This document shows positions 24,001 through 29,200 of a DNA stretch of 64,000 nucleotides, in pieces. Below the pieces are notes generated by a model. That model saw only the letters and a list, made by a program, of their open reading frames with translations. It had not been told where the DNA came from and did no database searches. Source of the DNA: Rhynchopus sp. YZ270_cl-10 (Eukaryota; Euglenozoa; Diplonemea; Diplonemida; Diplonemidae); assembly GCA_964035575.1 (NCBI GenBank), contig OZ037902.1, forward strand, positions 806,001 through 870,000, given 5' to 3'. The stretch's first letter is position 1. Each line of letters begins with the position of its first letter. The translations under genes and the position numbers were made by a program.

Positions 24001-25139
24001 AGAGTGGGCAGAATATGTCGGCACCAAACCGGACGTACGTCACAGTGTTGCTGGAGTCGTCGATCCTCAGTGTGCAGGCGCGGCACGCAGTCACCAAGCT
24101 GCCTCAACGAATTGAAGACCCAAAGAACGCATCCATCCCAGTCGGCTACGTGACCTTCACCCTAGCGCGTGGTGTGGACTACGCACGCTCCTACAACTGT
24201 GTGTATTGGGAGAATGAATGGATGTGGGGGCCTTCTGCCGGAGTCGGACGCATTCTTCCTTTAACATTAATCTCTGACCCTATTGTGGTGCCGGGAAGCC
24301 CGTTTACGACCTACGCCTGTCCAGTGACGCACTTCTCGATGTTTGCAGTAGCGTTTATCCAGCCATTCGTTGTGACCGACCCTGTGACACGCGCACCGAT
24401 CACGGCAATGCCACCGACGCCACCACCTGACCCGTTGGGGGAAGGCTATGCAAAGGAATTTGCTATGTCCGCAGGGAGTCAGCTGGAGACAATCATCATA
24501 GTAAGCTTGGTTGCGCTGCTGGTGGCAGCGTTGCTCTTTATTGCCTTTAAGGTCTATCGGAGGAAGAAGGCGAAGCGCGCCGAGCTTGCTGCAGCCAGAG
24601 CAGAACGTCGTGGCACCACCGTCGAGGAAGAGGACTTCGAACCAAGGAGAAACAGCGAGGCTGCCGCTGCTGCTGCAGAGCAAAAGGCCTTTAAAAAGAC
24701 GCAAAGAGAAAAACGGAAAATTGCTAAGATGCGAGAGGCGAAGGCAAACAAAGCTTACAACGATGGCGCTGGGCAGACCCAAGCTGCTATGAACGCTGCG
24801 AAAAAACGGCAGGAAAACGCCAACAACCAATTCGGCCTTCCGGACCAACCTGACTGCGTTTTGCACGACGAATACCTAGCACAACGTGAACTAGAGGTCA
24901 TCGAGCAAGCTGTACACATGCAAGAACTTCCAAAGATCAACCCCACGAAGACTGTAGGCTCTGCTATGTACGTCTACCCTGTACAAGGTGACTCAGACGA
25001 GGATGAGTCCGATTCAAATGATCCTTTTGAGGTCACATTCCCAGACGATCCTGAAGTTGAAGGTGAGGCAAGTCGACCACGTCTCTCGCGCGCTAACAAC
25101 AATGCACCGCGTGCCTCTATTCTTCGTCCTCCGAAATAG
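12042..25139 (+). CDS. Giant receptor-like protein: M8 protease, EGF, vWD-like, GPS-like, TM
   Basis: One intronless frame of 4365 residues. A signal peptide (MGRITVCLLTFFVVDVSG) leads into a leishmanolysin-like M8 metallopeptidase: HELIHIMGF at residues 245-253, the distal zinc ligand in THWEKQLFNTEVM at 309 and the Met-turn at 320. A Ser/Thr-rich linker follows at about 750-800. Cys-rich EGF/tenascin-like repeats occur at about 802-835, 1262-1350, 1640-1720, 2225-2450, 2880-2960 and 3290-3470. A vWD-like domain spans about 2970-3190 (HIVTWDGTWFRHLGSGPYNLL, then GLLASLDGNPLND). Alanine runs lie at about 1163 and 3049. After a Cys-poor, possibly REJ-like stretch comes a GPS-like motif (CVYW at 4053, THFSMFAV at 4096). 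One membrane span follows at about 4150-4170 and then a basic, Ala-rich cytoplasmic tail. It is probably a surface adhesion or sensing protein; the ligand is unknown. Only the N-terminal protease has catalytic residues I can see. Confidence 0.85.
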   Translation: MGRITVCLLTFFVVDVSGGDCLHSTVASVYADNLIARSTSLADYTTVAKRGFWTHTVPMLTANHSCVYENQPMTNYLGTSPITCTASDASLVSDNDAMTRFLEETLASVLQIIADTFSVTPTSPQLNFWDPSLSQSNGLWVGGVPDTCGPFNLKNTWLETALNTVAGSSSLPTRSDDSTLGIDMVLMVSFSALPTANANTPAWGGACVEDVLTGLPRLAFLNVNPSFLGRTKQHEVALFEKSLLHELIHIMGFSSMYWARLSGDAERSPKVRDLTKTMSFARENLACVELSQTIEILEDAESASAYQTHWEKQLFNTEVMAQRDAGLDTANPVVFSYLTYYYFASLSNDTSAPLSSNYLTLYDTHVEELLWGKGKGCGFLRECQHTAGNSSYLEFCNPLQADSASSPQSLVTNGRTRLQCTYPSGVAKGGCNAVTYATNPTNFKSIFEFASYGGVGEELAFCPIITAQKVCSDESEMTTRDYPIEYYGIGSRCVDSQDRGALCLKTCCGQNEYGGYLLHLIITTAQAESTTATETISCPYDGSASNVTSTAWGQLFCPDANLVCGGGTQNAAYTTGMKFMRIRPSFDDAELRSGEWASQAERSVLSLPEIDLLFEFQFSTPIAEDFNLTVFFPTEGYSHTNGEVSIVLISPSYSGTATDSTILAGSYFERTLTITSPFSYNYRITPCDTLVFKATNFTTPSHFGEEGINGAYHVVLSTNETSYKKAFINAKGDALPYVNTTETPSVTHQPTDTTSLTVTLTATESLSDTWTSSVSPTVVPPTATRVYSHTVSGSLSVLAELPCYCYGRGNCKKSLATRSSACFCDEGFTGRFCQLEVCRRGSCGAWGMCTSMVANLSVTQIHAEGNQGLGNPHYLSRQWMVETPRMPPTLQSAYKNDKRNTLFLSESNGVDAIGWFKLCPDTPALDLLNLNAVQLVDLRSSFFESDPFNCVSLEKSFTKADLKRGFKVISFSPTVGFNVTLQWVSDGVFALSVNQTNVHENVDLSVLGANLDNFDFQQTPYHGHDFEKARLLWGSDYASDDRTEHGEVHLNVGLEVDARRLPDLDVYLSSYGASASYSTPYQRGLTVSYNRDTSKATPLVGYVVVPGSMLEWVYADAGQRFSKSARVSAQKDVQVSLGAALWNQHVLFTFIDETAEEREAAASAAAVAAAAAAAGVSVPVSAPKVFKTINPTVAIDYAMQAFYSIQEFTCECQTNSTAGTVYVDLADPVCRSCTTSFVTTMAPASPLFGTTAAPAAVHPPAYPEGDCTNQCNCLSGGQCDPVGACLCSANFTGKDCELCKPGHYPNTKCDIFCDSVVTCLGRGTCNGYGECVCHSEFTGANCEQRSCTDAHIQCNRIGTCKNLRSPHESFKHAYLYGLADPRLWVDPLSQSKFHRIKDWNEDSHVWHDGGEDTFDAWGGFSVCSLTHPCEPLRNINNMHMTPAMLQHGNTKGVLWSGWINEAVYILTLEIDSGDPSWIEFGGSYGEEFDVLDTNDEIAFQGAEVSIRTRHVSLRNKRQSVLYGIGRPSGKSRLFSETVLDIQKVDAHTEHIKTPTLHPSDGAPLSIFVYWGPVTRERLKMGVEMTGFASSAVTTAYCEGCGVRGGMWCDRCSIKAFPAPQLLSFPTSKPFGFDDVACAKTCACVGIDKDEPCSESGVCKCTGKRSGDFCETCLPEYFPWPSCATYCHPLYTCAGRGVCDASGKCNCLTGYTGFSCQRLSCEASSCGAAWNGGTAICASPSDSAYRVLWQIGLQDKQNTEFGKKILRNVFNKAAHIGLRTPLSEIPGTITGPDVSTKDIAQGAAPSEFSPFSISFPLPERNVTGHCWITPPLGQPYYDYNVTSAAGCAGRWDTTSLCYIPLDQKFHFVPSCPVPSQQVFSNNSRFTVIFLFQNPSAQKVKINYYFNTFYVGFQDEFSLEVGITVPFSLMQWGGMNEMVAKVEQGGVLHLDYAIMSVVTNVGANSSGMTSFYSEPQKGSNVDLSRLGTLEPSFTPQFDLIQESSTAWQYLLRGSGILKRNGQLIPTDFFNKYGYFQVCLMVGVECKNILLASEKRHRLVWPFDMGGDSFEVNSQSHNGLAVVTVKQTTFRKGTQRFYLTYGGRFANETVGRSFTTFRKVFVIGNYPVTGNILVNYNTRLDASNETGSPQMHTVFLSPYSTPGDPVTVSVTHKHDRLLNIDGITTTERVLVNNIPKELSFVMQWGFVGQTDLLKYVFTAFGREETIQCVCAPAFSGVNCDTCKGLDCSVPQCHSESKCSACSYPLTGGTCAQCMLGFTSKLVPSVVVPGVFDTQCTSSCATVNDCSQRGICALPDVCSCFQGFFGKTCDRLAACLSECVGPAFTQCEAVACFPASVPGMNTRVALCPFGCSHGTCSRSLRSCVCDTGWLNSDCSTPDCGGGLQCFGHGVCTDPFVCKCQDGWMGINCETSICGVETNCNGCTQRSGCGWCALTDECVPAAPQGGALSPGIGAPHACSVHKTFFKRRECYVGFVHTDTFVRDLSSVNYLNCSAVCSLDTTGTVCTSCMALVDPRTLRSSSPAPVSFASRQLLQVKTSRTFSTSLSLTKSVTVSTSASPTSTITPIRTCSELYDMNWLPDNLAANYVCACTLERAQRRDDRWDCMERFFSQYLVPEQALVAESIRRKEAYSVDFALLSKQVTCCETESVCCNTTLLQEIEARTLSYVDWYSAKMIPLHLTAYDMARAECGCELSCTNHQRDAIWWVLIQHTIPCAVGSMASTLLHPCKLSYSHKISATVPKPYEFPPCPLLTPLVQRSMSFPTTYAEEKTLLPNFEYSCHHWVRAETDLPQWACCNAAMRCYADCTTTVASCTATFIQCIQTRFACYSLLGVHQLVDEVQEDSIRHMEFSVLKSIIHAEPIRNSACVCDASSLPAVGNGVSVEGQTICFEGWLFNDKTMQCDVPSCDCSGRGVCVEDRHQVPSCECTTGYGGRYCNTPTWADASSFGLGHIVTWDGTWFRHLGSGPYNLLKSESQSGTPFLLQASKRYLPYLGVSVVEAVSMLYDAFTLDVLVRQNYTCAELYTKVVKQNAVLSAKAAAAAAAAAAAAGTTNNANAPNPAAAPTVKLIPLPQCARSDITILVNGLPYTSSDFSWKYKTYRTGAVSASVYTVETYHETVVIVRDNTVKLKLGVVWSEKLQLYFINTVVAISIQYFTKREGLLASLDGNPLNDISGTRPGGGIVKNVLADHHVFGEFWRAATSSIIPLYGGDSLAPELGLPPQHTYFSMHKNVPKVFQCEGLPQPYVTPCSMDHALLADLAYTNEFIVNNRLCSSDRIDGCYVSGACYEKDTCLCPYPLNATKGCSVDATVSQVAVGVQNVDAPCYALQGCSGRGQCTTTNGVDTCTCNVGWAGPQCTKSLCAAVCVHGYCGEDMFGGAACICYAGYTGPACDTVKHCPELWECHGHGACTYDGGCSCHSGWTGAQCDTLEATLPAYCPPSMTGRWCTVPSCDCTGHGTCIIVNDLPQCDCSANWYTANCMVYCIPEITCTGHGTCDAEGLCQCTPPYRTAQCDIVDPTINTAYKIQLVTRPTVHAQGLPLTVSATINGLKTIPSGYVVRWSSLPAGLFQATSENKMDVEISRDAFVCVSKLSTGISDVLRKCQYRIVLELYLVIAVLSSDFLDVPILEAPTFSNNMQISGGSDIGPAIYLEEFSEQITLNAGLWITPSPPNLYAFEVEMAGTLLNLPVNGAFTYQVSPTVVVSAPPMLCSIKTHNVSLQFFVSVKSGNGAVARMQFTLGKPVLLIRKALLAVPGYLESIRTKYNDVEAVTAGLMLTQRMLPADWPWALFAELLQDPAGVMRLPGDPLTTKHTPDTYRLAMFGAMVALQRMLSYPDSPPTCGTIDASGDAPVLNSSRYPRRIGFVEGMFDSVLQQELGSAGMVDPVIVKGLLNAVSSLANAQKRFAATPAILRKLPSDLISDTVTANIYTASHRKTFVVKDLGVFTTNAFPLQNTELLLSSISAGNDRSSVVLESGQNMSAPNRTYVTVLLESSILSVQARHAVTKLPQRIEDPKNASIPVGYVTFTLARGVDYARSYNCVYWENEWMWGPSAGVGRILPLTLISDPIVVPGSPFTTYACPVTHFSMFAVAFIQPFVVTDPVTRAPITAMPPTPPPDPLGEGYAKEFAMSAGSQLETIIIVSLVALLVAALLFIAFKVYRRKKAKRAELAAARAERRGTTVEEEDFEPRRNSEAAAAAAEQKAFKKTQREKRKIAKMREAKANKAYNDGAGQTQAAMNAAKKRQENANNQFGLPDQPDCVLHDEYLAQRELEVIEQAVHMQELPKINPTKTVGSAMYVYPVQGDSDEDESDSNDPFEVTFPDDPEVEGEASRPRLSRANNNAPRASILRPPK

Positions 25140-26282
25140 AGGGGAAAAGGGAGAGTGTGATCTAATACTGCGATTTTATTTTATTTTAGTTTGCCTCGGG
25201 TTTCTGTTACGTATTGAGGAGGGAGGGGGGAGGGGGGAGGGGAGGGAGTTGTTACTGTTCTAGCTCTGTCAGAGTAACATTATATTTTTGTTGAAGGTAG
25301 CTAGGAGAGGCTTAGTAAAACCGGGATTTTTTTGTTGTTGCGAAATGTCATTTTTTTTTTTTTTTGGTTGTGTCATTATTCGTTCGTTGTGGACAAAAAA
25401 AAGGTTCCCTTTTTTTTTGTCTCATTTTCTCCCCAAGAGCGATACCGATTGTGTAGATATAGGCTTCCATAAGGGTTTATAGTTCAATTCCAAATGTCTG
25501 CGTCCCGGTGTACGGTGGGGTGTTTGCACTTTCTAACTTTCAACTTCTCTTTCAATTTACCCCAAAGTTTTTCTTCTAAAAAAAATCAAAAAAACCAAAC
25601 AACAAGAAAGACGAGCTTCTGTTTCCACAGTATCACTCCTCTCTCTTGCGTTTTGGTTCTCTTTAAGTTTAACCAAAAATAAAATAAACTCTCTCCTTTA
25701 AAAAAGACTCCTTTTAAGCCTTTCTTTGTTCCAACACACAATGTCATCTCGATATTCTATTGAGGTGTTTGAACTTTTCTCGTTTCTCTTTGTGAAGAAA
25801 AAGTTTATTTTTCTCTGTCCACCAAAAAAAAAAAAAACAAAATTATCAAGAGGTGAGGAAAAGAAAACGTTACCGCGTTTCTTTTTTCCTTTTCTCCCTC
25901 TCTTTCCCCCCCACCCCTCATTCCCTATTCATTCTGTTCTAAGATTAGAAAAAAAAAAAGCGAGTCAACCACCCTTTTCTTCCTCTCCTTCTCCTCCTCC
26001 TCTCTCCCCTCTTCCAACACCAATTCCCTTTCAGAAAAAGTAGGGTACAAAAAATACCCCAAATAACTGAGTACTGTAGTGTCCTTTTCACGGAAGAAAA
26101 AGCAAATACTAAAAGAGGATATCATCCTCGGTGTATTTGTTTTTAGAGGATAAAAAAAAAAACTCTATCTTTCGAAAATAATATCTTTTTAAGAGGTTCT
26201 CTAACCGACGAAGCAGAGGCTTAGATACATCTTTGCAAATCTCTTTTTTTGGGTAATATTCTCCCATATTCCCTCGAATATA
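25140..26282. other. Intergenic with one SINE-like tail
   Basis: A/T-rich, with many T and A runs. At about 25440-25560 is a copy of the SINE-like repeat: a tRNA-like TAGTTCAATTCC, then TGTCTGCGTCCCGGTG and GGGTGTTTGCACTTTC. At about 25290-25320 and 26194-26240 are weak hairpin-repeat remnants (GAGAGGCTTAG; GCAGAGGCTTAGATACATC). No gene is seen. Confidence 0.45.
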
Positions 26283-29200
26283 ATGCAAAACCTCAGCCTA
26301 ACCGAGCTCTCTGGGTATATTTCCGGCCATGCAGGGGTTTCCCCGAACAGCAGAGCTGCGGCATTTGACCATATCCGTACTATCGTAGAAGGCGATCCAC
26401 GCGCTGTCGCTGCAGAAGGCATGCCCGCAGTGATCACCTCACTCAACCACCTTGTCATAGAAGGACGGCGCCCCTGGACGGGAAGAGGGATTAAACTGTT
26501 GTGCAACATTGTGTGTAGCGATGGAGCCTACCTCTTAGATGTTGCTGTGCGTACTTCTGTTGCAGAAGCGCTTAAAAGCGCGTTGCAAGATGACGACGCA
26601 AAGGTGTCCTCCGCAGCAGCATTAATCCTCGCCTCCCCTGGTCTCCGTTCCGCTCATGAAAATGCGTCGGAAGTGGCGGTCTACCTTTGCATCCTCAAAT
26701 CCCTGATGCTTCCTTTGCCCCCCAAAACGCCACAACATCTTCATGGAGCTGCCAGAGCGCTTTCCCGTATTCTCCTCGACCCTTCGGCAGTACACCGTGC
26801 AGGGCAGACGATAGAGTATTGGCTACCCTATTGTGTCCATGCGCTTTCCTTTGACACACCATGTGTCCTGCACACAGCAAGCTCCGGGTTGAACAAAGAA
26901 GAGACAGGAGAACCCCTTTCCCAAACCCTTCAAGGGGAGTATGCAACCGCACAGCGTGATATCGAACGGTTATTGACTAGAGTGATGTGTGTTATTCCGG
27001 TTCAGATGTTGCCAAATGGAAGGCAACCTGCAGTGATTAAGGTACACGGTGCTTTGAAAAGCCGAACCGGGTTTTTAAAAGAATGTCTCGAAGGGAAGGA
27101 CCCAATATTAATTGCAAAGGGATTAACGTTGTGGGCGGTGCAGGCGCATTTTGATGGAACAATCCGTGATAAACGGTGTCGACATGAGACGGAGGTGAAC
27201 ACTTTGCTTACCACTATGACCAATGTACTGCAAAATGAGCACAACGTAGCCGCAGGATTGCTAGCATGGAAGCACCTTGTAGCCTCCTGGACACTCCACA
27301 GAACTTTCTTCAAGAAGAAATATGCGGCAATCCTTGCGTACCCTATCGTAGCGTCGAGACAACGTGTCTGGGGACAGTCTGCGCTTCCGGCAAGCAGATT
27401 GGCTGCATGCAAAGTATGGGTTCTGCTTCTCACGAAAACGATGCGCAACAATCTAACCGTCCGCACAGAAGACCCTGACGAAGACGAATCGCCCACAGGG
27501 CTCAATGTAGATCACTACACCGAAATAGTCAATGGATTCACAGACGCGATCCTTCCAGAGTACACCCCATCACAACCTAATACCGATCCTGGAACACAAC
27601 GAACCAAGACATTTGAACGCTCACTCCGACCAGAGGAAAGCTGTCTCACGATTTTACTCCTTCTCGAAACTCTCTTTAATGGCAAACGCCGTGGAGGTGC
27701 GATGTTTAACATATTTAATAAGAGCGAAATGCGGAGCAATTCTTTGGACAGCTCCTTTGTTAATTGCTTTACTGCAACTACACCAGACAAGCCGGGACCC
27801 GGTTTTCTGGACACCTTTGCGAGAGAGCTGGGAGTAGGTACTGATACGGACCTTCCGTCAAACAACGTTAAGAAGGCGAACGACACTGAGGACACCACAC
27901 TGAGCCTCCGTGACGCTGCCACCCATGGTGTTGCGGAGAACAAAGCGAGATTGTTGTTTTGGGATGAAGCCTCCGTTCTTCTGTCACTCTTGGTGCAGAA
28001 GAGGGAGGAGGCCCCGCAGACAAAACCGTTGGACACTTCAGAACGCATGGACATCGATGAGATCAATGACAACGGGAAGAGCAGTACAGAAGCCCTGCCG
28101 TTTGCGTCGTATTTGCTGCAAAATTTTGTGATAAAACATCTGGATGATTACGAAGACACCTTCGCAACGTTGGTGAACGGCGGGGCCTTGCAGGATGGAA
28201 AGGAAGTAGAGGAGACACGAACATCTCTTCTGTTCCTCTTTGCCTCAAAATTGGCACAGCGTGCGAAGGATGCCGTTCTGTACGCAGAATCGCAGGTAGA
28301 AGATGTAGGATTCAATGTTATACCTGCAAGCCTCATCCTCGGGGTGTGGTTGCTGTCAAAGCTGCTTCTCTCGACACCGCTGAACGATGTGCTGAAGGCG
28401 TATCGAACTGGCGGCAGAGAGATGACGTTTCTTTCTCCAGACACTGTCTCGCAGCAAGGTCATAGGGTGGCAGCGTTTGTCCAGGATCTTTCTGTCTTGA
28501 CCGCAACGCTTCCTTGCCTGCTAAACACCGGGAGATTGCATAAAACACAGAAACCTGCACAGATTCGTCTCACCAAGGTGCTTATTGCTTTCATGTCGCC
28601 GTTTGCGCCTCTGCTTTTGGATATTTCTCCAACAGATCTGTCGGTTACCTATGGGAAGCAGTTGTTTGTCAATTCAGTGTCTGCATTGCTTAGTCTGTCT
28701 CAACCGAACTGTTGTGTTATGGATTTTGTTTATATGGCGGTGGAAGGGTTGATGTGGGCGGGTGGACCGAAGGTTACGAATAAATTTCAGTTTCTTGTGT
28801 ATGCGTTTGAACATCTGAGTGAACGGGTGGTGAACGCGAAGTGCGCGACGAAGGAGGCGGGGGATGCGCACAACCAGGTCTGCTTTGCGCTGTGGACGGC
28901 GCTGACGGAGCGGTTCGTGGCGTTGCTGGTTGGGGAGGAGGTGCTGCACCGCCATGTTCTCAAGAAGCAAGGGGGCGCTGCCGTTGCAGTGAGCTCCCTC
29001 TTCTGCAAGAAGAAGCACTATGAACCCCTCCTCTCCGCCCTAGTAGCACTACCTCTACAGATCCTGAGTGGCTTCTCCAAAAGCTTTGAAGAAGGCACCG
29101 ACGACCGAACCTTCTTCGAACACCTCTCAACCCTCTTCTGCAAACGAATCTTCCGCAACCTCGGCTACCTCGAAGCACTCTACCTCGTAGTAAAACACCA

